In this document: in pieces, positions 23,932-31,444 of the stretch | Layout: each line of letters starts with the position of its first letter | Numbering within the stretch: position 1 is the stretch's first letter | Assembly (NCBI GenBank): GCA_904420435.1 | Contig: CAJFVK010000012.1 | Location: 1 to 32,501, forward strand | DNA: 32,501 nt | Reading direction: 5' to 3' | Source of the DNA: an uncultured Oscillospiraceae bacterium | Lineage (GTDB): Bacteria > Bacillota > Clostridia > Oscillospirales > Oscillospiraceae | Notes under the pieces: model-generated | Told to the model about the DNA's origin: nothing | Databases searched by the model: none | The model's input: only the letters and a program-made list of their open reading frames with translations | Translations under genes and position numbers: made by a program

Positions 23932-25123
23932 GGCGAACCTCCCCGGACACGATCCATACCGGATTCTGGGCGTCCATCAGATGATAGCTGCCCGCCTTCC
24001 GGGTCCGTGTGACGGAAACCTGGACCATGTCCGTGTCGTCGATCCCCAGGGCCGCGAAGCACCGGAGGATCTCCGAGAGGGTTTCCAGGGTCACCGCGTT
24101 CACCACAAAGCGGACGGACGGATTTTTCTCCAGGGCACAGCGGAGGATCTCCTCCATGCTGCCCGCTGTGCCGCCGAGAAACACCCGGTCCGGTGCCGGC
24201 AGCTCACGGAGGGCCTCCGGGGCCAGGCCCGGGACGATGTGCAGATTGCTGAGGCCCAGGGCCTCCCGGTTCCGCCGGAGCAGCTCCACCGCCTCGTCCT
24301 TCCGCTCCACGGCGTAGACCCGCCCCTCATTGACCGCCAGGGCGCCCTCGCAGGAAACGGAGCCGGTGCCGGCCCCCACGTCCCAGAGGGTGTGATCCGG
24401 CCGGAGATGGAGCTTGGCGATGGAGAGGCAGCGGATCTCCTCCTTGGTCATGGGGACCTTGTCCCGGAGGAAGTCCCCGTCAGAGAGGGCCGGTGCCTGG
24501 AAGGGACGGCGGACCGGGGCGGGATTCTCCGCCAGCACCACCGCCAGGCTGTCAAAGTCCCGGCCGGCCAGCTCCCCGGCAGTGCCGGCGGTGATGGCCT
24601 CGTCGGGGTAGCTCAGCCGCTCTCCCACGCTGACCCGGACGTTCTCCAGTCCCCAGGCGCACAGGTCCGCGCACAGGTCCCCCGCCCGGTAGCTGCCGCC
24701 GGTGAGGATAAAGGTCTTCCCGTGGCTCTGGACTGCCCCGGGGGCGTTGTGGCTCCGGCCGTGGGCGGACACCAGGTGGACGTCCTGCCAGGGGGTACGA
24801 AGCCGGGCGCAGAAGTACACCAGGCTGCTGATGCCCGGGATGGTCACCACCTGGTGGGCCTGGAGCAGGGGGTAGAGGTTCCTGGCTCCGGAGTAGAAGC
24901 CCACATCCCCGCTGAGGAGCACCGCCGCGGGGCCCTCAGGGGCGCTGTTGATGGCGGCGGCAATGTCCGCCGCGGCGATCAGGGGCAGCAGGGTCTTGCC
25001 CTCATACCCCTCCAGCAGCCGGGGAGCCCCGATGAGCAGGGGGCTCTCCTCAATGGCCCGGCGGGCCGCCACAGTCATGGTGTCCGGATTGCCCAGACCC
25101 ACGCCTACCAGATAAACCTTCAT
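23924..25123 (-). CDS. cbiET: Fused cobalt-precorrin-7 C5-methyltransferase / C15-methyltransferase (decarboxylating)
   Basis: A 399-residue fusion. Residues 1 to about 200 are CbiE, a tetrapyrrole methylase: VYLVGVGLGNPDTMTVAARRAIEES, LLSGDVGFYSGARNL and IPGISSLVYFCARL. From about 205 on is CbiT, a class-I SAM methyltransferase: MTKEEIRCLSIAKLHL, LWDVGAGTGSVSCEGAL with the SAM-binding glycines, and FLGGTAGSMEEIL. Together they methylate C5 and C15 and decarboxylate the C12 acetate. The start is ATG at 25123, four bases overlapping cbiJ (ATGA) with GGAGGG upstream; the frame's upstream extension is a shadow of cbiJ. Equivalent to aerobic CobL. Confidence 0.95.
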   Translation of the reverse strand: MKVYLVGVGLGNPDTMTVAARRAIEESPLLIGAPRLLEGYEGKTLLPLIAAADIAAAINSAPEGPAAVLLSGDVGFYSGARNLYPLLQAHQVVTIPGISSLVYFCARLRTPWQDVHLVSAHGRSHNAPGAVQSHGKTFILTGGSYRAGDLCADLCAWGLENVRVSVGERLSYPDEAITAGTAGELAGRDFDSLAVVLAENPAPVRRPFQAPALSDGDFLRDKVPMTKEEIRCLSIAKLHLRPDHTLWDVGAGTGSVSCEGALAVNEGRVYAVERKDEAVELLRRNREALGLSNLHIVPGLAPEALRELPAPDRVFLGGTAGSMEEILRCALEKNPSVRFVVNAVTLETLSEILRCFAALGIDDTDMVQVSVTRTRKAGSYHLMDAQNPVWIVSGEVRHG

Positions 25124-25866
25124 GCCTCTTCCCTCCAGCGAAGAATTGCCTCCTGTACGCCTTCCAGGGACAGCCCCTCCTCGTGGACGGGCCGCCCGAT
25201 CACCAGCAGGGCGCAGGACGCCTCCCGGGCGGCCTCCACCTTGTCCCAGAAGCCGCCGGCGGCGCCGGTGGCCTTGGTCACCAGGACTCGGATATGAAAC
25301 TGGCGGATCAGCGCCAGGTTCAGCTCCTGGGAGAAGGGCCCCTGCATACAGATGACCTGCTTGGCGGGGAAGCCCAGGGTCAGACAGCGGTCCAGGCTCT
25401 CCCGGGTGGGCAGCACCCGGGGGAAGCACCGCTCCCGCAGATCCGGCAGGGCAAAGGCGTCCAGCTCCTTGCTGCCGGTTGTTAACATAATATTGCCCTC
25501 CATAGACTGGAGCCGGGCTGCTGCGTCCTTTGCATCAACGGCAGTCAACCAATTACCCTTTATATCCCCATCCCGTACCAGACGGAGCAGGGGAAGGCCG
25601 GTATTCCGGCAGGCCTGGGCGATGGAGGCGGTGACCAGATGGGCATAGGGGTGGGTGGCGTCCACCACGTGGGTAAAGCGACCCCGCCGGAGGTAATCCT
25701 CCATCTCCGCCTCGCTGAACCGGCCCACGTGGGCGCTGATGTCCCCGTCCAGCAGCTCACCGCCGTACTCCGTGGCCACGGAGATCTGGAAGGGGATGTT
25801 CTGATCCCGGAGCCACAGGGCCAGGGTGCGGCCCTCAATGGTGCCGCCAAAGAGTAAGATGTTCAC
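25120..25866 (-). CDS. cbiJ: Cobalt-precorrin-6A reductase
   Basis: NADH-dependent reduction of the macrocycle of cobalt-precorrin-6A. 248 residues. Signatures: NILLFGGTIEGRTLA at the start, DATHPYAHLVTASI in the middle, VLVTKATGAAGGFWDKVEAA and LVIGRP towards the C-terminus. Start codon GTG at 25866 with AAGGAG 7 nt upstream. The 90-nt gap to cbiH contains no recognisable signal. Confidence 0.94.
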   Translation of the reverse strand: MNILLFGGTIEGRTLALWLRDQNIPFQISVATEYGGELLDGDISAHVGRFSEAEMEDYLRRGRFTHVVDATHPYAHLVTASIAQACRNTGLPLLRLVRDGDIKGNWLTAVDAKDAAARLQSMEGNIMLTTGSKELDAFALPDLRERCFPRVLPTRESLDRCLTLGFPAKQVICMQGPFSQELNLALIRQFHIRVLVTKATGAAGGFWDKVEAAREASCALLVIGRPVHEEGLSLEGVQEAILRWREEA

Positions 25867-25956
25867 AAGATTGCTCCTTCCTTTCCCTGGACAGCCGGGG
25901 GAAGCGGTACAGAAATTGTCGTCCTGTTGCGGACAGAAAAGGGGTCGGCCAAGGGT

Positions 25957-26706
25957 CTACTTCCCGTTCTCCTCCCGCTGGAGGTAGCCCCGGGGGGTGA
26001 CCATCCTGCCGCCGATCAGCTCCGTCTGGCTGTTGCCGATGAAGACGGTGGTGAACATGTCCACATCCTCGTTGTCCCGCAGGGCCTTCAGGGAACAGGT
26101 CACCGCCCGCTCCCCCTCCCGGCCGATGTTCTGCACAAAGCCGCAGACCGTGTCCGGGCTCTTGCCGTGGGTCAGCAGGATGTCGCAGGCCCGCCGGAGG
26201 TAGTCGGAGCGGCTGTGGCTGCGGGGGTTGTAGAGGCAGATGACGAAATCCGCCTCCGCCGCCGCGGCCAGCCGCTTCTCGATCTTCTCCCAAGGGGTCA
26301 GCAGGTCGCTCAGGGAGATGACGGCGAAGTCGTGGGTCAGGGGCGCTCCCAGCACTGCGGCGCCGCCGCAGGCGGCGGTGATGCCGGGCACCACCTCAAT
26401 GTCGATGGGGGGAAACTCCCGGGAAACCTCGTAGATGAGGCCGGCCATGCCGTAGACCCCGGAGTCTCCGGAGCAGACCACGGCCACGTTCTTTCCGCCC
26501 GCCGCGGCCTCCACCGCCATGCGGCACCGGTCCACCTCTTTTTTCATCCCCGTGGAGCGCATCTCCTTGTCCGGGAACTGGTCCCGGATCAGGGCGATAT
26601 AGGCGGTGTAGCCCACCACCAGGTCGGCCTCTTCAATGGCGCGGCGCGCCCGGCCGGTCAGATCCTCCCCGGCCCCGGGCCCCAGGCCCACAACAGTCAG
26701 CTTCAT
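25957..26706 (-). CDS. cbiH: Cobalt-precorrin-3 C17-methyltransferase
   Basis: Methylates C17 and contracts the ring with delta-lactone formation. 249 residues from the chosen start. VVGLGPGAGEDLTGRARRAIEEAD, GYTAYIALI, VVCSGDSGVYGMAGL and VVPGITAACGGAAVLGAPL are diagnostic of CobJ/CbiH, as is CLYNPRSHSRSDYL. Two ATGs are possible: 26724 has no ribosome binding site, whereas 26706 follows AAGGAG by 9 nt and starts the core, so 26706 is used. Confidence 0.95.
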   Translation of the reverse strand: MKLTVVGLGPGAGEDLTGRARRAIEEADLVVGYTAYIALIRDQFPDKEMRSTGMKKEVDRCRMAVEAAAGGKNVAVVCSGDSGVYGMAGLIYEVSREFPPIDIEVVPGITAACGGAAVLGAPLTHDFAVISLSDLLTPWEKIEKRLAAAAEADFVICLYNPRSHSRSDYLRRACDILLTHGKSPDTVCGFVQNIGREGERAVTCSLKALRDNEDVDMFTTVFIGNSQTELIGGRMVTPRGYLQREENGK

Positions 26707-26752
26707 CGGTTGCTTCTCCTTCATATGTAATGTGAAAACATGAGATCGTGCA

Positions 26753-27760
26753 TCAAAAGCCGGGCAGCATGGCCACCGCCACGGTGACCCCGCCGCCGGA
26801 CTGCTTGGGGACCGTCAGCCGCCCGCCGGAGAGGACTGCCGCCCGCTCGCAGACGTTGTCCACCCCGGTGACGCTCCGGACAAAGTCCGAGGAGGTGAAG
26901 GCCCCTTCGGCCTTTTGGAGCTCCTCCGCGGTGTAGGTCACCAGGGGAATCCCCAGGGAGGCACAGAAGGCCAGCAGCCCCGGCTCGTCCTTTTTGAGGT
27001 CAATGGTCCCCACCTGGCGGATGGACGCCAGATCCCAGCCGGCCAGCACCGACTCCACGGCGGAGCGGATGGCCTCCTCACTGGTCCCCCGGCGGCAGCC
27101 GACGCCCAGGGCCAGGCACCGGGGCACCAGGCGCAAGGTCCGGGGAAAGGGCCCGCCGGCGCCCCGGCAGGTGACCCACACCCCCAGCTCCGCCTCCCCC
27201 TCCCAGAGCCCTCTGGGGCACTCCAGGGCAAAGTCGCTGGCGAAGCCCACCTTTTCCCCGGCCAGCAGGGCGGCGGATACCGCCTTGGCCAGCTGCCGGT
27301 CGGTGATGGCGAAACCGTTTTTCACCGCCCACTCGTCCACAGCGAAGAGACCGTTGACATCGGTGGCGGTGGAGATGGCGGCCTGGCCGCCGGTGATGGC
27401 CGCCGTCCGGCGGGCCAGGTCGTTGGCGCCGCCCACGTGGCCGCTGAGGAGGGGCACGGCGAACCGGCCCCCCTCGTCCACGCAGACCACGGCCGGGTCG
27501 GTGAACTTGTCCTTCACATAGGGGGCGATGGCCCGGACGGCGATGCCGCAGGCGCCCACAAAGAGGAGGGCGTCCCGGCGGGAGAACTGCTCCCCCGCCC
27601 ACCGGCCCAGACTCGCGTAGATCTCCGCGCCGGGGAGAATGTCCCGGAGCTTCTCCTGGCAGGCCAGCGCGCAGGAGTGGCCGTCCGCCTCCAGGGCCTC
27701 CGCCAGGGCTTTGGCCAGAGCCGCTCCCCGCCGGGTAAAGGCGGTGAGGGCGATGTTCAT
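26753..27760 (-). CDS. cbiG: Cobalt-precorrin-5A hydrolase
   Basis: Opens the delta-lactone and releases acetaldehyde, a step found only in the anaerobic route. 335 residues. N-terminal and middle regions contain FVGACGIAVRAIAPYVKDK and VPLLSGHVGGANDLA; the C-terminal CobE-like part has ALGVGCRRGTSEEAI and ends after GGVTVAVAMLPG. ATG at 27760 overlaps the cbiF stop by 4 nt. Confidence 0.96.
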   Translation of the reverse strand: MNIALTAFTRRGAALAKALAEALEADGHSCALACQEKLRDILPGAEIYASLGRWAGEQFSRRDALLFVGACGIAVRAIAPYVKDKFTDPAVVCVDEGGRFAVPLLSGHVGGANDLARRTAAITGGQAAISTATDVNGLFAVDEWAVKNGFAITDRQLAKAVSAALLAGEKVGFASDFALECPRGLWEGEAELGVWVTCRGAGGPFPRTLRLVPRCLALGVGCRRGTSEEAIRSAVESVLAGWDLASIRQVGTIDLKKDEPGLLAFCASLGIPLVTYTAEELQKAEGAFTSSDFVRSVTGVDNVCERAAVLSGGRLTVPKQSGGGVTVAVAMLPGF

Positions 27761-28515
27761 CGGCTGGCCTCCCGGTAGCCGTGGGTGAAGCCCGGGTCGT
27801 AGAGCTTGCTGCGCTCGTAGTCGTTTCCCAGGAAATTGCCGATGGTGATGAGGGCGGTCTTGGTGATGTGGTTGTCCCGGGCGGTCTGGGCCAGGGTGCC
27901 CACGGTGCAGCGGAAGACCTTCTCATCCGGCCAGGTGGCCTTGTAGACGATGGCCGCCGGGGTGTCGGCGGTGTAGGCGCCGCCGGCCAGGAGCTCCCGC
28001 TCCACATCCTCCAAAAGGCCGGTGGAGAGGAAGAGCACCATGGTGCAGCCGTGGCTGGCCATCTTCCGCAGCTCCTCCCCCTCCGGCACCGGCGTCCGTC
28101 CGGCCATGCGGGTGATGATGACGCTCTGGCTCACCTCCGGCAGGGTGTACTCCGCCCGGAGGGCCGCCGCGGCCCCGCAGAAGGAGGACACGCCGGGGGT
28201 CACGTCGTAGGAGAGCCCCAGCCTGTCCAGCTCATCCATCTGCTCCCGGATGGCCCCGTAGAGGCTGGGGTCCCCGGTGTGGAGGCGGACGGTGTCCTTC
28301 CCGGCCTTTTCATTTTCCGCCATGAGGGCGATCACGTCCTCCAAAGTCATGCCCGCGCTGTCGTAGACGGCGCAGCCCTCCTTTTGATACTGGAGCACGT
28401 CGGGGTTTACCAGGCTCCCGGCATAGATGATGCAGTCCGCCTGGCCCAGGAGCCTGGCCCCCCGGACGGTAATCAGGTCCGCGCCGCCGCTGCCGGCGCC
28501 AACAAAGTGGATCAT
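27757..28515 (-). CDS. cbiF: Cobalt-precorrin-4 C11-methyltransferase
   Basis: SAM-dependent methylation at C11. 252 residues. HFVGAGSGGADLITVRGARLL, IYAGSLVN, LHTGDPSLYGAIREQMDEL and VTPGVSSFCGAAAAL are typical of CobM/CbiF. ATG at 28515 with AGGAGG 6-7 nt upstream. Seventy-nine nt separate it from cbiD, with an imperfect hairpin inside. Confidence 0.96.
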   Translation of the reverse strand: MIHFVGAGSGGADLITVRGARLLGQADCIIYAGSLVNPDVLQYQKEGCAVYDSAGMTLEDVIALMAENEKAGKDTVRLHTGDPSLYGAIREQMDELDRLGLSYDVTPGVSSFCGAAAALRAEYTLPEVSQSVIITRMAGRTPVPEGEELRKMASHGCTMVLFLSTGLLEDVERELLAGGAYTADTPAAIVYKATWPDEKVFRCTVGTLAQTARDNHITKTALITIGNFLGNDYERSKLYDPGFTHGYREASR

Positions 28516-28555
28516 GGATGGATTCCTCCTGCTTTTTCATTCTTTTAGATGGGGA

Positions 28556-28585
28556 CCCATACCGCGCCGGGAGGGCGCGCATGGG
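28556..28585 (-). other. Intercistronic hairpin between cbiD and cbiF
   Basis: CCCAT and CGCGCC (28556-28568) pair with GGCGCG and ATGGG (28574-28585) around a small internal loop; loop of 5 nt. There is no T-run after it on the transcribed strand. Probably a stability or processing element rather than a terminator. Confidence 0.45.
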
Positions 28586-28594
28586 GAAATAGCC

Positions 28595-29764
28595 TTAGTT
28601 GTTGCCCAGCGCCTCCCCCTCCGGAGAAGCCGGCTGGTGATGCCGGAGAAGCTGCCCGGCCTGGGCCGTCTGGCCCAGGATGCCGTACCGGTTGGAGAAG
28701 AACAGGGCCCCGATGGCCATGCCCTCTCCTGCCCGGTGCCGGAGATTTTCCTCCAAGGTCTGGGCAATGGAGTCCATCACCGGCTCCAGAAGGCCCGCCT
28801 CCCGGAGCAGGGGGACGGCCTCGTCGGTGGTCAGGCAGCCAAAGAGCCGCCGGCACAAATCCCGCCCCGCCCCGGCGAGGGCGGCGTGGGCGGTGAGGGT
28901 CTCCCGCCGGCCGTCGGCGGCGCGGGAGTGGGTGTTCATGGCCCCGCCGGCCACCTTGATGAGCTTGCCCAAGTGGCCCACCAGCAGGAAGCTCTCAAAG
29001 CCCAGGGCGGCGGCCCGGTCAATGGCCTCGCCCACGTAGTTGCTGCACAGGGCCCAGGACCGGAGGCTCAGATGGAGCACGTCCCGGCAGAAGTCCTCCC
29101 CGTAGTTGCCGGGGGTCACCAGCACATGGCGGCAGCCGGCGGCATAGAGGGCGGACAGCTCCGCGGCGGTTGTGTCGATCAAGGCAGCCTCGCTCATGGG
29201 GCGGACGATCCCCCCCGTGCCCAGGACGGAGATGCCCCCCACGATGCCGAGCCTGGGGTTGAAGGTCTTGGCGGCCAGGGCCCTTCCGGCGGGGATGGAG
29301 ATGGTGACCGCAAAACCGCCCGCATAGCCGGCGGCCGCCGCGGCCGCCTCCAGCTCCTGGGCGATCATCCGCCGGGGGGTGGAGTTGATGGCTGCCGCCC
29401 CCACCGGCTGGTTCAGCCCCGGCTTGGTTACCCGGCCAACGCCCTCGCCGCCGTCAATCTCCACGCCGGGCGTTTCCCGCAGGGATACCCGGGCGAAGAC
29501 CAGGGCACCGTCGGTGATGTCCGGGTCGTCGCCCCCGTCCTTCTCCACCGCGCAGGAGGCCCAGCCCGTCCCGGCGCGCTGCTCCAGCAGCTCCGCCTCC
29601 ACGGCTATCCCGGCGGGGGTTATGACCCGCACCACGGCATCCCACCGGCCGGACAGGAGAAACTCCGCCGCCCCCCGGGCCGCCGCCGCGGCGCAGGTGC
29701 CGGTGGTGTATCCGCAGCGCAGGCGCTTCTGCCCCACGTTGATATAGTGCTCCAGCTTGGCCAT
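28595..29764 (-). CDS. cbiD: Cobalt-precorrin-5B C1-methyltransferase
   Basis: Methylates C1 in the anaerobic route. 389 residues. Signatures: RCGYTTGTCAAAAARGA (16-32), GLNQPVGAAAINSTPRRMI, and GNYGEDF followed by SNYVGEAIDRAAALGFESFLLVGHLGKLIKVAGG. The first gene after the cobalamin riboswitch. The ATG at 29764 follows GGAGGGG by 4 nt, just downstream of the riboswitch terminator; an upstream in-frame ATG at 29821 would lie within the terminator region of the leader and is rejected. Confidence 0.96.
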   Translation of the reverse strand: MAKLEHYINVGQKRLRCGYTTGTCAAAAARGAAEFLLSGRWDAVVRVITPAGIAVEAELLEQRAGTGWASCAVEKDGGDDPDITDGALVFARVSLRETPGVEIDGGEGVGRVTKPGLNQPVGAAAINSTPRRMIAQELEAAAAAAGYAGGFAVTISIPAGRALAAKTFNPRLGIVGGISVLGTGGIVRPMSEAALIDTTAAELSALYAAGCRHVLVTPGNYGEDFCRDVLHLSLRSWALCSNYVGEAIDRAAALGFESFLLVGHLGKLIKVAGGAMNTHSRAADGRRETLTAHAALAGAGRDLCRRLFGCLTTDEAVPLLREAGLLEPVMDSIAQTLEENLRHRAGEGMAIGALFFSNRYGILGQTAQAGQLLRHHQPASPEGEALGNN

Positions 29765-29782
29765 CTGTCCCCTCCGCACAAG

Positions 29783-29811
29783 AAAAAGGCTCCCTCCCGA
29801 CGGGAGAGAGC
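29783..29811 (-). terminator. Riboswitch-controlled terminator before cbiD
   Basis: Minus strand: GCTCTCTCCC and GGGAGGGAGC (29811-29789) form a 10-bp stem with one G-U pair and a tight loop, followed by C and TTTTT (29787-29783). It lies between the riboswitch and the cbiD ribosome binding site, the position expected for premature termination when cobalamin is bound. Confidence 0.88.
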
Positions 29812-29865
29812 GTATCTGCATGAGCCCTTCGACCGCGCAGCCTCTCCACCTAAGAGAACTGGAAA

Positions 29866-29975
29866 CCCTGCCGCGGCCAGGTATTCTGGCTTACGCCCCG
29901 AAAAGGGCGCATACAGTAGAGGTAAGACTGCGCCGGCCTTTCACCGGTCTTCCCCTGTACCGCGGCAACCTGTCA
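29866..29975 (-). ncRNA. Cobalamin riboswitch aptamer
   Basis: On the minus strand the leader shows the class I pattern: a GGGGAAGACCGGTGAAAGG block, then CCGGCGCAG, TACTGTATGCG as the B12-box-like part, and AAGCCAGAATACCTGGCC near the 3' end. The closing P1 helix is seen directly: TGCCGCGG (29967-29960) pairs perfectly with CCGCGGCA (29876-29869). It lies about 10 nt downstream of the predicted start of transcription and about 55 nt before a terminator hairpin. Binding of adenosylcobalamin is expected to stop transcription of all 24 downstream genes. Exact ends and the adenosyl versus aquo preference are not determinable by eye. Confidence 0.92.
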
Positions 29976-29985
29976 TGTCGAAGAA

Positions 29986-30014
29986 AGTATAGCAGTTTTT
30001 TGCCGTCCTGTAAA
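29986..30014 (-). promoter_or_regulatory. Sigma-A promoter of the cobalamin operon
   Basis: Minus strand: -35 TTTACA (30014-30009), 17-nt spacer, -10 TATACT (29991-29986). Start of transcription near 29979, directly in front of the riboswitch. It is the only clear promoter found for the whole 22.7-kb gene series. Confidence 0.85.
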
Positions 30015-30081
30015 GGGATTCCCGGAAAATTCCGCGGATTTTTGGGGGAGGAGCGGGGGCTCCCGCCGGGAAGATAGGGGG

Positions 30082-30110
30082 TGGACTTCTTGGCCGGCAT
30101 ATGGTATACT
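30082..30110 (+). promoter_or_regulatory. Promoter of the CmpB-like gene
   Basis: TGGACT (30082-30087; 4 of 6 to consensus), 17-nt spacer, TATACT (30105-30110). Start near 30117, leader about 45 nt. Divergent from the cobalamin operon promoter about 70 bp away. Confidence 0.6.
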
Positions 30111-30162
30111 GGCACAATCTGTTGCGCGAAAAAAGCGGAGGATGCCAGAAAGGAGGCGCTTT

Positions 30163-31164
30163 ATGGCGGTAACGGAACAAAAGATCGCGGTCGAAGCGGC
30201 GGCGGAGAGCCGCCTGGAACTGCTCAGCCGGGAAGTGATGGAGGCGGAGCGGCAGACGAAGGAGAACCTCAGCGGCGGATACTATATCCGGCTGGCGGAG
30301 GAGGCGGACGGACAGCGGGAGCTCTCCGAGCCCTTCCACGAGGAGGTGCGGCAGGAGATCCAGTCCATGAAGAAGGCGTCGTCGAACCTGCGGCGGGCCT
30401 ACCTGGGCACAGCCGCCCTGGCCGACGAGCTGGAGGTCCGCCTGGGGCAGGCGGGGTCCAAACGGCGCCGGCGGAGAACGGCAGCGCCGGCCAACTCGGT
30501 GATCGATATGGAGGAGGAGAAAATCCGCCACTTCGCCCAGGGCATCAACTTCTACAAGCTGGCCCTGGTGTGCGTCATCGGCAGCTTTGCCGGCGTGATC
30601 GTGGAGATGCTCTGGTGCCTGGTCTGGAACGGCTACCTGGAGAGCCGGCGGGGACTGGTGTACGGCCCGTTCAACCTGCTCTACGGCATCGGCGCGCTGG
30701 TGCTGACGCTGCTGCTGTACAAGTACCGCAACCGCAGCTGGCAGCTGTCCTTCCTGGGGGGCATGGTGGTGGGCAGCGCGGTGGAGTATGTCTGCTCCTG
30801 GGCGCAGGAGATGGCCTTCGGCTCCCGCTCCTGGGACTACAGCAATATGCCCTTCAACCTCAACGGGCGGATCTGCCTGCAGTACGCGGTGTTCTGGGGG
30901 ATCCTGGGGGTGTTCTGGATCAAGGATCTCTATCCCCGGATGGCAAAGCTGATTTTGCGCCTGCCAAACCGGGCGGGGAAGATCCTGACCTGGGCCATGG
31001 TGGCCTTCCTGATCGTCAACTCTATCGTGACCCTGACGGCGGTGTTCCGCTGGTCGGAGCGGCTGGCGGGGGAGGAGCCCTCCAACGCAGTGGAGGCGTT
31101 TGTCGACCGGCGGTTCCCGGACGAGCGGATGGAGCGGATTTTCGCCAATATGGAGTTCTCCTGA
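30163..31164 (+). CDS. CmpB-like membrane protein (putative ABC-transporter type IV family), function unknown
   Basis: A 333-residue protein. Residues 1 to about 118 are hydrophilic, probably helical, and contain a polybasic KRRRRR run at 100-105. From about 131 on come about five membrane segments (near 131-153, 170-187, 195-212, 238-256 and 274-294) with the family pattern EMLWCLVWNGYLESRRGLVYGPFNLLYGIGA (148-178) and SWDYSNMPFNLNGRICLQYAVFWGILG (223-249). These match the CmpB-type family that databases call a putative ABC-transporter permease; no ATPase or binding protein is adjacent, so a transport role is not supported here. The ATG at 30163 with AGGAGG 6 nt upstream is preferred over the ATG at 30142, which overlaps that site. 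Confidence 0.85.
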   Translation: MAVTEQKIAVEAAAESRLELLSREVMEAERQTKENLSGGYYIRLAEEADGQRELSEPFHEEVRQEIQSMKKASSNLRRAYLGTAALADELEVRLGQAGSKRRRRRTAAPANSVIDMEEEKIRHFAQGINFYKLALVCVIGSFAGVIVEMLWCLVWNGYLESRRGLVYGPFNLLYGIGALVLTLLLYKYRNRSWQLSFLGGMVVGSAVEYVCSWAQEMAFGSRSWDYSNMPFNLNGRICLQYAVFWGILGVFWIKDLYPRMAKLILRLPNRAGKILTWAMVAFLIVNSIVTLTAVFRWSERLAGEEPSNAVEAFVDRRFPDERMERIFANMEFS

Positions 31165-31170
31165 GTGCCG

Positions 31171-31204
31171 GGCCCGCGGGGGAGTCCCCCTGCGGGCCTT
31201 CTCT
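31171..31204 (+). terminator. Probable terminator after the CmpB-like gene
   Basis: GGCCCGC-GGGGG (31171-31182) pairs with CCCCC-T-GCGGGCC (31186-31198), a long GC stem with one bulged T. Only TTCTCT follows, so the T-tract is imperfect. Confidence 0.65.
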
Positions 31205-31228
31205 GCGCCGGAAATCCCAAAATTTCTC

Positions 31229-31257
31229 TTGACAAACATCCCAGAAGCGGGTATACT
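31229..31257 (+). promoter_or_regulatory. Sigma-A promoter of infC-rpmI-rplT
   Basis: Perfect -35 TTGACA (31229-31234), 17-nt spacer, -10 TATACT (31252-31257). Start near 31264, leaving a leader of about 180 nt. Confidence 0.92.
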
Positions 31258-31263
31258 ACTCTC

Positions 31264-31397
31264 GCAAAACAAAGAAGGCCGGTGCATCCGCCTCACCTCC
31301 AGCGGGAAGCAAAGAGGTTAAAATGGTTCGTTCACGTCCGGGAAGAGGGCGTGTTTTGGCTGTTGACGGATGCTCTTGGCGTCCGTCGTTTTGTTTT
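31264..31397 (+). promoter_or_regulatory. Leader attenuator of infC-rpmI-rplT (L20-leader type)
   Basis: The leader ends in an intrinsic terminator before infC. Its early segment GCATCCG (31284-31290) is a perfect 7-nt complement of CGGATGC (31367-31373), which is the 5' arm of the terminator, so pairing of the two would act as an antiterminator. A second complement, AAAACAAA in the early leader with TTTGTTTT in the T-tract, supports a switch. In Firmicutes the same operon is autoregulated by L20 binding to such a leader. That L20 is the ligand here is inferred from gene order. Confidence 0.72.
31365..31397 (+). terminator. Attenuator terminator upstream of infC
   Basis: GACGGATGC (31365-31373), loop TCTTG, GCGTCCGTC (31379-31387): nine pairs including one G-U, then GTTTTGTTTT (31388-31397). 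Located about 47 nt before the infC start codon. Confidence 0.85.
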
Positions 31398-31444
31398 ATC
31401 CCCAAAAACCGTGTGCAATTTGTTGATTAGGAGGTGCTTCGGTT

